This document shows positions 7,605 through 16,309 of a stretch of 64,000 bases of DNA, in pieces; within the stretch, counting starts at the first letter, position 1, and every line of letters begins with the position of its first letter. This DNA is from Pseudoroseicyclus tamaricis. Lineage in GTDB: Bacteria > Pseudomonadota > Alphaproteobacteria > Rhodobacterales > Rhodobacteraceae. The notes beneath the pieces are model-generated. The model saw only the letters and a program-made list of their open reading frames with translations. It had not been told where the DNA came from and ran no database searches. Location: NCBI RefSeq assembly GCF_012070395.1, contig NZ_JAAFYS010000001.1, positions 598,001 to 662,000 on the forward strand. Direction: 5' to 3'. A program made the translations under genes and the position numbers.

Positions 7605-9209
7605 ATGGCTGATCCGGTAGCCGCGATCGAGCTGAAGGGCATCTCCAAGGCCTTCGGCCCGGTGCAGGCCAACAAGGACATCTCCATTCGCGTGATGCCC
7701 GGCACGATCCACGGCATCATCGGGGAGAACGGCGCGGGCAAGTCCACGCTGATGTCCATCCTCTACGGCTTCTACAAGGCCGATGAGGGCGAGATCTTCA
7801 TCAACGGCAAGCGCACCGAGATCCCCGACAGCCAGGCCGCCATCGGCGCCGGCATCGGCATGGTCTTCCAGCATTTCAAGCTGGTGGAGAACTTCACGGT
7901 GCTCGAGAACATCGTCCTCGGCGCCGAGGACAGCGCCATGCTGCGCCCCTCCCTCGCCCGCGCCCGGCGCGAGCTGAAGGCGCTGGCGGACGAGTACGAG
8001 CTCTCCGTCGATCCCGACGCGGTGATCCAGGAGATCGGCGTCGGCATGCAGCAGCGGGTGGAGATCCTCAAAGCGCTCTACCGCGGCTGCGACATCCTCA
8101 TCCTCGACGAGCCCACCGGCGTGCTGACGCCGGCGGAGGCCGACCAGCTGTTCCGCATCCTGAACAGGCTGAAGGACGAGGGGAAGACGATCATCCTCAT
8201 CACCCACAAGCTGCGCGAGATCATGGACATCACCGAGCGGGTCAGCGTCATGCGCCGCGGCGAGATGGTGGCCACGGTCTCGACGGCGGAGACCTCGCCC
8301 CCCGAGCTGGCGGAGCTGATGGTCGGCCGCAAGGTGCTGCTGCGGGTGGAGAAGAAGCCCGCCAAGCTCGGCGACAAGACGCTGGAGGTCCGCGGCCTGC
8401 GCGTGGTGGACGATCAGGGCGTCGAGCGGCTGCGCGGCATCGACTTCGACATCCGCGCCGGCGAGATCCTCGGCCTCGCCGGGGTCGCCGGCAACGGCCA
8501 GTCGGAGCTGCTGGAAGTGCTCGGCGGCTACCGCATCGCCACCGGCGAGGTGCTCCTCAACGGCAAGCCCATCGACCTGACAGGCAGCCGCTCCGACGGC
8601 CAGTCGCGCCGCGCCCGCGGCATCGCCCACGTGCCGGAGGATCGGCAGGCCGAGGGCCTGATCATGGATTACACGGCGTGGGAGAACACGGCCTTCGGCT
8701 ATCACCACGACCACAAGTATCAGGCCAACGCGCTCTTCATGAAGAACGCCGCGATCCGCGCCGATTGCGAGGCCAAGATGAAGAAGTTCGACGTCCGCCC
8801 GCCGGACCCGATGCTGCTGGCGAAGAACTTCTCCGGCGGCAACCAGCAGAAGATCGTCGTCGCCCGCGAAATCGAGCGTGACCCCGACCTGCTGCTCGTC
8901 GGCCAGCCGACGCGGGGCGTCGACATCGGCGCCATCGAGTTCATCCACCAGCAGATCGTCGCCCTGCGCGACCGGGGCAAGGCGATCCTCCTCGTCTCGG
9001 TGGAGCTCGACGAGATCATGTCGCTCTCCGACCGCATCGCGGTGATGTTCGACGGCAAGATCATGGGCGAGCGCAAGCCGGGCGAGACCGACGCGCGGGA
9101 GCTGGGCCTGCTGATGGCCGGCATCACCGACACCACGCTCCCGCATTCCGCCGCCGAGGTGGAGGCGCAGCTGGCCGAGCGGCATGGCGCCGCGGGGAAA
9201 GAAGTCTGA
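7605..9209 (+). CDS. ABC transporter ATP-binding protein, two fused nucleotide-binding domains
   Basis: 534 residues. NBD1: Walker A GENGAGKST (about residue 46), signature IGVGMQQRVEI, Walker B ILILDEPTG. NBD2 (from about 260): the Walker A position is GVAGNGQSEL, lacking the GKS/T lysine; the signature is NFSGGNQQKIVVARE; and Walker B is LLLVGQPTRG. An inactive second P-loop is normal in CUT2/BMP-type sugar and nucleoside importers of this arrangement. Powers uptake with the two flanking permeases. Located 72 bp after the binding protein, with AAAGGGGG before ATG. Confidence 0.93.
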   Translation: MADPVAAIELKGISKAFGPVQANKDISIRVMPGTIHGIIGENGAGKSTLMSILYGFYKADEGEIFINGKRTEIPDSQAAIGAGIGMVFQHFKLVENFTVLENIVLGAEDSAMLRPSLARARRELKALADEYELSVDPDAVIQEIGVGMQQRVEILKALYRGCDILILDEPTGVLTPAEADQLFRILNRLKDEGKTIILITHKLREIMDITERVSVMRRGEMVATVSTAETSPPELAELMVGRKVLLRVEKKPAKLGDKTLEVRGLRVVDDQGVERLRGIDFDIRAGEILGLAGVAGNGQSELLEVLGGYRIATGEVLLNGKPIDLTGSRSDGQSRRARGIAHVPEDRQAEGLIMDYTAWENTAFGYHHDHKYQANALFMKNAAIRADCEAKMKKFDVRPPDPMLLAKNFSGGNQQKIVVAREIERDPDLLLVGQPTRGVDIGAIEFIHQQIVALRDRGKAILLVSVELDEIMSLSDRIAVMFDGKIMGERKPGETDARELGLLMAGITDTTLPHSAAEVEAQLAERHGAAGKEV

Positions 9210-9222
9210 TGGAGGCCGCCCG

Positions 9223-10344
9223 ATGAACCGCATGCCCACATGGGCCGATGTCATCCTGGTGCCGCTGGTCTCGCTGCTGCTGGCGGCGTTCTTCTCGGCC
9301 ATTGTCCTCCTCGCCATCGGCGAGAACCCGTGGGAGGCGCTCAAGCTGATGGTGGAGGGCTCCGTCGGCTCGACCTACGCCTGGGGCTACACGCTCTACT
9401 ACGCGACCAACTTCATCTTCACCGGCCTCGCCGTGGCGGTGGCCAACCACGCCAAGCTGTTCAACATCGGCGCCGAGGGGCAGGCGCAGCTCGGCGGCCT
9501 CGGCGTGGCGCTCGTCTGCCTCTTCCTGCCCTTCCCGCACTGGAGCATCGCGCTGATCGTCGCCATCTGCGCCGGCGCGCTCTTCGGCGCAGCCTGGGCG
9601 GCGATCCCGGCCTTCCTGCAAGCCAAGCGCGGCAGCCACATCGTGATCACCACGATCATGTTCAACTTCATCGCCAACGCGCTGCTCGTCTACCTGCTGG
9701 TGAACGTCCTCAAGCCCTCCGGCACGATGGAACCTGCGACGGCGAGCTTCCCCGACGCGGCACACCTGCCGAGCTTCAACGCGATGTTCTCCAGCGAGGA
9801 GACGGTCCGCTTCCGCGGCGCGCCCGCGAACGTCTCCTTCTTCGTCGCCGTGGCCGCCTGCATCGGCGTCTGGGCGCTGATCTGGCGCACGCGCCTCGGC
9901 TACCAGCTGCGCGCCTTCGGCCATTCGGAGAGCGCCGCCCGCTACGCCGGCATCAGCCCGACGAAGATCATCATGGTCGCCATGCTCATCTCCGGCGGCC
10001 TCGCCGGCTGCATGGCCATCAACAACGTCATGGGCGAGGCGGAGCGGCTGGTGCTGAACTCCGTCGAGGGGGCGGGCTTCATCGGCATCGCCGTGGCCCT
10101 CATGGGCCGCTCGCACCCCTTCGGCGTCTTCCTTGCCGCGCTGCTCTTCGGCTTCCTCTACCAGGGCGGGGCGGAGCTGGCGCTCTGGGCCTCGATCCCC
10201 CGCGAGATGATCGTGGTCATCCAGGCGCTGGTGATCCTCTTCACCGGGGCGCTCGACAACATGGTCCGCGCGCCGATCGAGCGGATCTTCAACCGCGTCG
10301 GCCGCCCGCCGAAGCCCGAGCGCAAGCTGGAGCCGGCGGAATGA
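9223..10344 (+). CDS. ABC transporter permease (nucleoside/BMP type), subunit 1
   Basis: 373 residues, about 8-10 hydrophobic segments; BPD_transp_2 (RbsC-like) family. Motif region FNIGAEGQAQLGGLGVAL and the coupling region AGISPTKIIMVAMLISGGLAGC are typical. The start at 9223 (MNRMPTWAD) has GGAGG 7 nt upstream; an in-frame ATG at 9184 overlaps the ATPase gene and gives an unlikely charged leader. The stop overlaps the lysE-like gene as ATGA. Inner-membrane half of the importer with the product at 10984. Confidence 0.9.
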   Translation: MNRMPTWADVILVPLVSLLLAAFFSAIVLLAIGENPWEALKLMVEGSVGSTYAWGYTLYYATNFIFTGLAVAVANHAKLFNIGAEGQAQLGGLGVALVCLFLPFPHWSIALIVAICAGALFGAAWAAIPAFLQAKRGSHIVITTIMFNFIANALLVYLLVNVLKPSGTMEPATASFPDAAHLPSFNAMFSSEETVRFRGAPANVSFFVAVAACIGVWALIWRTRLGYQLRAFGHSESAARYAGISPTKIIMVAMLISGGLAGCMAINNVMGEAERLVLNSVEGAGFIGIAVALMGRSHPFGVFLAALLFGFLYQGGAELALWASIPREMIVVIQALVILFTGALDNMVRAPIERIFNRVGRPPKPERKLEPAE

Positions 10345-10979
10345 CAGACCTTCTCGCACATCTGCCGCTCTTCGCCGCCGCCTATGCCATCCTCGTCGTC
10401 GCCGCGGCCTCGCCCGGCCCGGCGGTGGCGCTGCTCCTCGGCATCTCGCTGGGGCAGGGGCGCCGCTCGGCGCTTGTGACGGCCGCGGGCATCGCCACCG
10501 GCAGCGTGGTGATCAACGTCGCCACGATGATCGGCGTCGGCCTGCTGCTCAGCCAGATGGCCTGGGCGATGACGCTTCTGCGCTACCTCGGCGCGGCTTA
10601 CCTCGCCTGGTTGGCTTACGGCGCCTTCCGCAAGGCCACGAAGGCCGGCGGCGTGCCGCAGGCGGCCCCGCAGCCGACGCGGCGCGGAACGCAGCTCTTC
10701 CTCACCGGGTTCGGCCTGCAGGTGACCAACCCCAAGGCCATCGTCTTCTGGCTGGCCATCGCCGCCGTCGGCGCCACCGCCGGCGCCGGCCCCCTGACCG
10801 TCGGCGCCTTCGTCGCCGGGGCCTTCGCGATCTCCTTCGTCATCCACGGCGCCTGGGCGCTGGCGCTGTCGTCCAACCCGGTGCGCGAGGTCTATGCCCG
10901 TGCCCGGCGGCGGGTGGAGGCGGCGCTGGGGGCCTTCTTCGCCTTCGCCGCGATCAAGATGGCCATGGCCCGGAGCTGA
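10341..10979 (+). CDS. LysE/RhtB-family exporter inside the nucleoside transporter operon
   Basis: 212 residues, six hydrophobic segments. The N-terminal ASPGPAVALLLGISLGQGRRSALVTAAGIATG is the LysE signature, and VTNPKAIVFWLAIAAVGA in the second half is also typical. Such proteins export amino acids or other small metabolites across the inner membrane; substrate unknown. It starts within the stop of permease 1 (ATGA) and ends 4 nt before permease 2, so it is co-transcribed and co-translated with an importer. That is an unusual place and may indicate counter-flow of a related metabolite; this is inference. Confidence 0.88.
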   Translation: MTDLLAHLPLFAAAYAILVVAAASPGPAVALLLGISLGQGRRSALVTAAGIATGSVVINVATMIGVGLLLSQMAWAMTLLRYLGAAYLAWLAYGAFRKATKAGGVPQAAPQPTRRGTQLFLTGFGLQVTNPKAIVFWLAIAAVGATAGAGPLTVGAFVAGAFAISFVIHGAWALALSSNPVREVYARARRRVEAALGAFFAFAAIKMAMARS

Positions 10980-10983
10980 ACGC

Positions 10984-11955
10984 ATGGATCTTCTGACACT
11001 TCTGCAGGTTCTCGACGCGACGGTTCGCCTCGCCACGCCGCTGCTGCTGGCCTGTCTTGCCGGGCTCTTCTCCGAGCGGGCGGGGATCTTCGACATCGGG
11101 CTGGAGGGCAAGATGCTCGGCGGGGCCTTCCTCTCCGCCGCCATCGCCGCCGTCACCGGCTCCGTCTGGCTGGGGCTGGGGGCGGGGATCGTCGCCGCGC
11201 TGCTGCTCTCGGCGATCCACGGGCTCGCCTCGATCACCTTCCGCGGCAACCAGCTGATCTCCGGCGTTGCCATCAACTTCTTCGCGCAGGGCCTGACGGT
11301 GGTCATCGCCCAGTCGTGGTTCGGGCAGGGCGGGCGCACCCCGCAGCTCGGCGACGGCTCGCGCTTCGCCGGCCTCACCCTGCCCGGCGCCGAGGCGCTG
11401 CGCGACGTGCCCATCCTCGGCCCGATCTATTACGAGCTGATCTCCGGCCACACGATCCTCGTCTACATCGCCTTCCTCATCGTCCCGCTCACCTGGTGGG
11501 TCCTCTACCGCACGCGCTACGGCCTGCGCCTCCGCGCGGTGGGGGAGAACCCGGCGGCGGTCGACACGGCGGGCGTCTCCGTCCGCGGCCTGCGCTACTC
11601 CGCCATCGTCATCTGCGGCGTCCTCACCGGCATCGCCGGCGCCCAGCTCGCCACGGCGGAGCCTGCGGCCGGCTTCATCAAGGACATGACGGCGGGTCGG
11701 GGCTACATCGCCCTCGCGGCGCTGATCTTCGCCAAGTGGCGCCCGTGGTACGCGCTCTTCGCCTGCCTGCTCTTCGGCTTCCTGCAGGCGCTGGAGCTGC
11801 GGCCGGACCTCATCCAGGCGGTCATCGGCCTGCGCGTGCAGGGCCAACTGCTCTCGGCGCTGCCCTACATCATGACGGTGGTGATCCTCGCCGGCTTCGT
11901 CGGCAAGGCCATCCCGCCGCGCGCGGGCGGCGAGCCCTACGTGAAGGAGCGCTGA
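10984..11955 (+). CDS. ABC transporter permease (nucleoside/BMP type), subunit 2
   Basis: 323 residues, BPD_transp_2 family, multiple hydrophobic segments. Contains FSERAGIFDIGLEGKMLGGAF near residue 30 (the EGxM block that interfaces with the ATPase in RbsC-like permeases) and RGYIALAALIFAKWRPWYALF toward the end. The start at 10984 lies 4 nt after the lysE-like stop; longer in-frame readings run back into lysE and give a low-complexity leader, so they were rejected. Completes an SBP-NBD-TMD-TMD importer. Confidence 0.9.
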   Translation: MDLLTLLQVLDATVRLATPLLLACLAGLFSERAGIFDIGLEGKMLGGAFLSAAIAAVTGSVWLGLGAGIVAALLLSAIHGLASITFRGNQLISGVAINFFAQGLTVVIAQSWFGQGGRTPQLGDGSRFAGLTLPGAEALRDVPILGPIYYELISGHTILVYIAFLIVPLTWWVLYRTRYGLRLRAVGENPAAVDTAGVSVRGLRYSAIVICGVLTGIAGAQLATAEPAAGFIKDMTAGRGYIALAALIFAKWRPWYALFACLLFGFLQALELRPDLIQAVIGLRVQGQLLSALPYIMTVVILAGFVGKAIPPRAGGEPYVKER

Positions 11956-12041
11956 GCGGCCCCGCCGCCAGCGCTTCCCCTGCAACCCATTCGCTCCGCC
12001 GCGCCCGGGCGCGGCCCCAGTCCAGACGACCGAGGCGCCCC

Positions 12042-12872
12042 ATGAACCTCCCCCATCCCGCCCTCTCCCCCAAGGCCAAGGAACTGGCCGCCCTCATCCG
12101 CCGCCGGGTCGGCGGGCGGGAGGGGGTGCGCCTGGGGCTGGTGCTCGGCTCCGGCCTCGGCCACCTGAAGGACGCGGTGGAGGGCACGTCGATCCCCTAC
12201 GGCGACCTGCCCGGCTTCCCCCATGCCGGCGTCTCCGGCCATGCCGGCGAGCTGCGCGTGGGTGAGCTGGAGGGGGTGCGCGTCGCCGTCCTCGGCGGCC
12301 GGGCGCATTATTACGAGAGCGGCGATCCCGCGGCCATGCGCCTGCCGCTGGAGGTGCTGACGGCCCTCGGCGCCAAGGCCCTCGTCCTCACCAACGCCGC
12401 CGGCTCGCTGCGCCCCGACATGCCGACGGGCTCGATCATGGCGATCGACGATCACATCAACTTCTCTGGCCTCAACCCGCTGATCGGCGAGCCGTCGGAT
12501 GCCCGCTTCGTGCCGATGACCAAGGCCTACGACCCCGGCCTGCGCTCGGCCCTCTTCTCCGCCGCCCAGGCGACGGCGACGGAGATGCACCGCGGCGTCT
12601 ACGCCTGGTATTCGGGCCCCACCTTCGAGACGCCGGCCGAGATCCGCGCCATCCGGACGCTGGGGGCGGATGCCGTCGGCATGTCGACGGTGCCGGAGGT
12701 GATCCTCGCCCGCTTCTTCGGCCTGAAGGTCGCCGCCATCTCGACGATCACCAACATGGCCGCCGGCATGAGCGACGAGGCCATCAGCCACGAGCACACC
12801 AAGGCCATGGCCCCCCTCGGCGCCGCCAAGCTGGAGAAGGTCCTCCGCGCCGCCCTCCCCAACCTAGGCTGA
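12042..12872 (+). CDS. punA: Purine-nucleoside phosphorylase
   Basis: 276 residues, trimeric class PNP/MTAP family. Motifs: LGSGLGHLKDAVE (phosphate loop), GRAHYYESGDPA (RxHxYE), LVLTNAAGSLRPDM, VGMSTVPEVILA and STITNMAAGM. The TNMAAG Asn is the residue linked to 6-oxopurine (inosine/guanosine) preference. Cleaves purine nucleosides with phosphate to base and ribose-1-phosphate. It lies 86 bp after the permease of a BMP-type importer, consistent with an uptake-then-phosphorolysis salvage pathway. Confidence 0.92.
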   Translation: MNLPHPALSPKAKELAALIRRRVGGREGVRLGLVLGSGLGHLKDAVEGTSIPYGDLPGFPHAGVSGHAGELRVGELEGVRVAVLGGRAHYYESGDPAAMRLPLEVLTALGAKALVLTNAAGSLRPDMPTGSIMAIDDHINFSGLNPLIGEPSDARFVPMTKAYDPGLRSALFSAAQATATEMHRGVYAWYSGPTFETPAEIRAIRTLGADAVGMSTVPEVILARFFGLKVAAISTITNMAAGMSDEAISHEHTKAMAPLGAAKLEKVLRAALPNLG

Positions 12873-12945
12873 CCCGTCCGCGTCCGCGCCCGCCCACTCT
12901 CTCTCGCTGCGCCTCCCCCACGGCCGAGCGCCGCCCGACCACCCC

Positions 12946-13345
12946 CTGTCTTTGGTCCCAAAAATCCCCGGGGTGCCGTGGGCGGGCCCGTGGTCCCATC
13001 CACCTCAAACCGCGCGCCGCCCCACCCGTCGCCGCCGCTCCCCATCCTCCCCCTGTTTCATCTGGCCAAAAATACCGCGGGGGTCCGGGGGCTGGCCCCC
13101 GGTCCCTCCCTCTCAACCCGTGCGCCGCCTCACCCGTCGCCGCCGCTCCCCATCCTCCCCGTGGTTCATCTGGCCGAAAATACCGCGGGGGTCCCGGGGG
13201 CTGGCCCCCGGTCCCACCCTCACAACCCGCGCGCCGGCCCATCCGTCGCCGCCGGTCCCCATCCTCCCCTAGCTCATCTGGCCCCAAATACCTCGGGGGG
13301 GTCCGGGGGGCTGGCCCCCCGGTCCCTCGGCCAGCCCGGCAGCGC
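12946..13345 (+). repeat. Four-unit 108-bp tandem array of terminator-like repeats
   Basis: The head sequences TGTCTTTGGTCCCAAAAATC (about 12948), TTCATCTGGCCAAAAATACC (13057), TTCATCTGGCCGAAAATACC (13165) and CTCATCTGGCCCCAAATACC (13273) recur every 108-109 bp. Each is followed by a G-run/C-run hairpin (for example GGGGGCTGGCCCCC) and a shared linker containing CCCGTCGCCGCCGCTCCCCA. Because 108 is a multiple of 3, long frames stay open through it, but these are repeats rather than protein. The array fills most of the 688-bp gap between punA and the TauE gene. Confidence 0.8.
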
Positions 13346-13560
13346 GCCGCCCGCCCCGCCGCCCTCTTCCCGCCGCCTTTCTGACCCACGCTGTCACCTC
13401 CGTGCCGCCGGGTCCCTTCCCTTCCGCATTCGGCTCTGGCAAGCGGCCGGGGATGGTGGTTCGCTAAAGGGTGGGCACCCTGCGGTGGCCGGCCCTGTGG
13501 CGGCCCTCCCGTGCGTGCCCCCCGGTGCGATGGCCGTCCCGTGGCCCTTTGTGAGGTGGA

Positions 13561-14469
13561 ATGACGATCTACCTGCCGATAGCCGAGGTCTCCGTCTCCG
13601 CCTTCCTCATATTGGGGATCGGGGCGCTGGTCGGCATGCTGTCGGGGCTCTTCGGCGTCGGCGGGGGGTTCCTGATCACGCCGCTGCTCTTCTTTGTCGG
13701 CATCCCGCCGGCGGTGGCGGTGGCGACTTCGGCCAACCAGATCGTCGCCTCCTCCGTCTCCGCGCTGCTGGCGCATCTGCGGCGGCGCAATGTCGATCTC
13801 GTCATGGGCTCGGTGCTGCTGGTGGGGGGGCTCGCCGGCTCCGCCCTGGGGGTCGTCGGCTTCAACATCCTGCGGCGGCTGGGGCAGGTCGATCTGGCGG
13901 TGTCGCTCTGCTACGTCGTCTTCCTCGGCATCGTCGGCGGCATGATGCTGGCGGAGAGCGTGCGCGCCCTGATGCGCCAGCGGGCCGGCGCGGTGCCGAA
14001 GCGGCGGCGGCACAACTGGGTGCATGCGCTGCCGTTCAAGATGAAGTTCCGCGTCTCGGGGCTCTACATCTCCGTCATCCCGCCCCTGATGGTCGGCCTC
14101 CTCGTCGGCGTTCTGGCGGCGATCATGGGGGTGGGCGGCGGCTTCATCATGGTGCCGGCGATGATCTACCTGCTCGGCATGCCGACCAAGGTGGTCATCG
14201 GCACCTCGCTCTTCCAGATCCTCTTCGTCACCGCCTTCACCACCATGCTGCACGCGGTGACGTCGCAGAGCGTCGATCTCGTGCTCGCCCTGCTGCTCAT
14301 CGTCGGCGGGGTGATCGGGGCGCAGGTCGGCACCCGGGTCGGCGCGCGGATGAAGGCCGAGCAGCTGCGCATCCTCCTGGCGCTGCTCGTCCTCGCCGTC
14401 TGCCTGCAGCTGGGGCTGGAGCTGGTGCTGCGCCCCTCCGACCTCTACTCGATCGAGGCGACCCGGTGA
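13561..14469 (+). CDS. Sulfite exporter TauE/SafE family membrane protein
   Basis: 302 residues, two homologous halves. The first is MLSGLFGVGGGFLITPLLFF and the second GVLAAIMGVGGGFIMVPAMI, each a GxGGG loop followed by T/S-x-x-x-Q (ANQIVASS, TSLFQIL), as in TauE/SafE proteins. About eight transmembrane segments; likely exports a small anion such as sulfite or sulfoacetate. The stop overlaps the next gene as GTGA, and this pair (TauE plus Alph_Pro_TM) is a recurrent alphaproteobacterial module. A taurine aminotransferase gene lies far away at 60.8 kb, so a link to taurine sulphur is only suggestive. Confidence 0.88.
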   Translation: MTIYLPIAEVSVSAFLILGIGALVGMLSGLFGVGGGFLITPLLFFVGIPPAVAVATSANQIVASSVSALLAHLRRRNVDLVMGSVLLVGGLAGSALGVVGFNILRRLGQVDLAVSLCYVVFLGIVGGMMLAESVRALMRQRAGAVPKRRRHNWVHALPFKMKFRVSGLYISVIPPLMVGLLVGVLAAIMGVGGGFIMVPAMIYLLGMPTKVVIGTSLFQILFVTAFTTMLHAVTSQSVDLVLALLLIVGGVIGAQVGTRVGARMKAEQLRILLALLVLAVCLQLGLELVLRPSDLYSIEATR

Positions 14470-15224
14470 TCCGCCTCGCCCGCCTCCTGCCGCTCCTCCT
14501 CGCGCTCGCCGCCCCCGTGGCGGCGCAGGAGCGGCTGGTGCTCGGCCTCAGCCAGGAGGAGGTGGCGATCACCGCCACCTTCGACGGCGACGACTTGCTG
14601 CTCTTCGGCGCCATCGCCCGCAATGCCCCGCCGCCGGACGAGCCGGCGCAGGTGGCCGTCACCATCTCCGGCCCGGTGCGGCCCGTCACCGTCCGCCACA
14701 TGGAGCGGCGCTTCGGCATCTGGATGAACACCCAGCACGTGGAGATCGACGCCGCCCCCAGCTACTACGCCGTCGCCACCTCCGCCCCGCTGGAGGAGGT
14801 GCTGACCCACACCGAGGACATGCGCCACTCGGTGACGCTGCCCTACGCCATCCGCTCCGTCGGCAACCAGGTGCTGAACTCCGCCGACTACTCCGAGGCG
14901 CTGATGCGCCTGCGCGGCCGGCAGGGCTTCTACCGGCTGATGGAGGGGGAGGTGGACCTGCAGCAATCCACGCTCTTCCGTGTCCGCCTGACGCTGCCGG
15001 CGAACCTGACGGAGGGTCTCTACGAGGCGCGCATCCTGCTCACCCGCGAGGGGCAGGTGATCGACGAGCTGACGACGCAGATCCCCGTCTTCAAGGTCGG
15101 GCTGGAGCGGTGGCTCTACAACCTCGCGCACAACCTGCCTTTCCTCTACGGCCTGCTCGCCCTGAGCCTCGCTGCCGGCGCCGGCTGGGCCGCTTCCGCC
15201 GCCTTCGCGCTCCTGCGCCGCTGA
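14466..15224 (+). CDS. TIGR02186/Alph_Pro_TM family protein, exported and membrane-anchored
   Basis: 252 residues with a GTG start inside the TauE stop (GTGA). Signal peptide IRLARLLPLLLALAAPVAAQ, a periplasmic beta-rich domain with conserved FGAIARNAPPPDEPAQVAV and RFGIWMNTQHVEIDAAPSYY blocks, and a C-terminal transmembrane helix (FLYGLLALSLAAGAGWAAS). The family is of unknown function and is almost always found behind a TauE/SafE gene, so it probably assists that transporter on the periplasmic side. Confidence 0.85.
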   Translation: MIRLARLLPLLLALAAPVAAQERLVLGLSQEEVAITATFDGDDLLLFGAIARNAPPPDEPAQVAVTISGPVRPVTVRHMERRFGIWMNTQHVEIDAAPSYYAVATSAPLEEVLTHTEDMRHSVTLPYAIRSVGNQVLNSADYSEALMRLRGRQGFYRLMEGEVDLQQSTLFRVRLTLPANLTEGLYEARILLTREGQVIDELTTQIPVFKVGLERWLYNLAHNLPFLYGLLALSLAAGAGWAASAAFALLRR

Positions 15225-15355
15225 CCACCGCCGCCCCGCCTCGGTCACGCCCCCGCCATTTCTGGGGGGACGGAAGGCGTGGGTGGAGCGGCAGCCAAGG
15301 TTGACGCTAGGATCCGTGCGTTAGTGAACTGTTAATCATTAGTCAGGATTGTCTC

Positions 15356-15562
15356 ATGTGGAACGACTGGATCATCGACGTTCTCTCTGACCTGGGCGCC
15401 CATGCCCGGTCCAACAATCTCCCGGCCACCGCCGAGGCGCTGCGGGAGGCGGCGCTCGTCGCTGCCATCGAGACGACGTCGATGTCCGGTCGGCCGCCAA
15501 AGGGAGGGCCACATGAGTCTGACGACGTTTCTGGAGGAGCTGGAGGCCGCTACAGGGCTTGA
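15356..15562 (+). CDS. Small conserved-looking protein preceding the LuxR regulator
   Basis: 68 residues: MWNDWIIDVLSDLGAHARSN followed by an Ala/Glu-rich helix (ATAEALREAALVAAIE) and a Gly-rich tail. The first 40 residues look like a folded helical hairpin, whereas the tail is in a different frame over the luxR start. AGGA lies about 10 nt before the ATG. The luxR ribosome binding site lies inside this reading frame, so translational coupling is likely. I recall similar small proteins beside Rhodobacterales LuxR genes, but this has not been searched. Function unknown. Confidence 0.6.
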   Translation: MWNDWIIDVLSDLGAHARSNNLPATAEALREAALVAAIETTSMSGRPPKGGPHESDDVSGGAGGRYRA

Positions 15563-16292
15563 CCGGATGCAGGAGCTGATCCTGGCGCTGAGGGATCACT
15601 ACAACGTCGACCACGCCATTTATCACTGGGTCTCGCCCGACGGGCAGCAATACGGCTGCGGCTCCTACGACCGCGCCTGGGCGGACCGTTACTTCGAGCG
15701 CGATTACATCCGAATCGACCCGGTCATCATCGGCTGCTTCCAGCGCTTCCACCCGGTGGACTGGACACGCCTCGACTGGTCGGGCCGGGCCGCCCGCGCC
15801 TTCCGTGCCGACGCGCTGCGCCACGGGGTCGGCCGGCAGGGCTACTCGGTGCCCATCCGCGGGCCGAACGGGCAATACGCGGTCTTCACCATCTCCGACA
15901 ACCGGGACGACGCCGAGTGGCGGGCGCTGACGGCGGAGAACCGGCGGGAGTGGATCCTGCTGGCCCATTGCTTCAACCAGAAGGCGCTGGACCTGGAGGG
16001 TGGCCGCGCGCCGGAGCCTGTCCGCGGCCTCTCCCCCCGCGAGGTCGAGGCGCTGACCTTCCTCGCCATGGGCTATGCCCGGGCGCAGGTGGCGGACATG
16101 CTGTCGATCTCCGAGCACACGCTGCGCGCCTATATCGAGAGCGCGCGCTTCAAGCTCTCCGCCATCAACACCGTCCACGCCGTCGCCCGCGCCATCGCCG
16201 AGGGGCTCATCGTCACCTCTGGCGCCGCCCGGGATGCCCCCGGGTCCTGGGCGGGGCGGCAGCTGGGCGTGCAACAGGCGGCCTCTGGCTAG
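15513..16292 (+). CDS. LuxR-family AHL-binding transcriptional regulator
   Basis: 259 residues. The N-terminal autoinducer domain has all six residues conserved in AHL receptors: W56, Y60, D69, P70, W84 and G110 (equivalent to W57, Y61, D70, P71, W85 and G113 of LuxR/TraR). The C-terminal GerE helix-turn-helix starts GLSPREVEALTFLAMGYARA and continues QVADMLSISEHTLRAYIESA. Start chosen at ATG 15513 with AAAGGGAGGG just upstream; in-frame starts further up give a charged non-homologous leader. No luxI synthase occurs in the window, so it is an orphan (solo) here. Followed by two perfect palindromes. Confidence 0.9.
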   Translation: MSLTTFLEELEAATGLDRMQELILALRDHYNVDHAIYHWVSPDGQQYGCGSYDRAWADRYFERDYIRIDPVIIGCFQRFHPVDWTRLDWSGRAARAFRADALRHGVGRQGYSVPIRGPNGQYAVFTISDNRDDAEWRALTAENRREWILLAHCFNQKALDLEGGRAPEPVRGLSPREVEALTFLAMGYARAQVADMLSISEHTLRAYIESARFKLSAINTVHAVARAIAEGLIVTSGAARDAPGSWAGRQLGVQQAASG

Positions 16293-16309
16293 ACGGCGGC
16301 CGCCGGGCC

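Noticed and set aside
7605-9209. Second ATPase domain taken as a pseudogene
   Set aside because: Loss of the second Walker A lysine is usual in this transporter family; the frame is intact and the signature motif is conserved.
6534-9344. 936-residue minus-strand open frame opposite the BMP/ATPase genes
   Set aside because: An antisense shadow: its rich Leu/Arg/Asp/Val/His sequence is the usual product of a GC-rich gene read backward, and the plus strand has clear ABC motifs.
12952-13272. 106-codon frame with 36-residue repeats
   Set aside because: Only the 108-bp DNA repeat read as protein; there is no ribosome binding site, and hairpin elements of this type recur elsewhere outside frames.
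12946-13345. CRISPR array
   Set aside because: Units are 108 bp with conserved linkers and strong hairpins, not 25-40-bp repeats with unique spacers; no cas genes.
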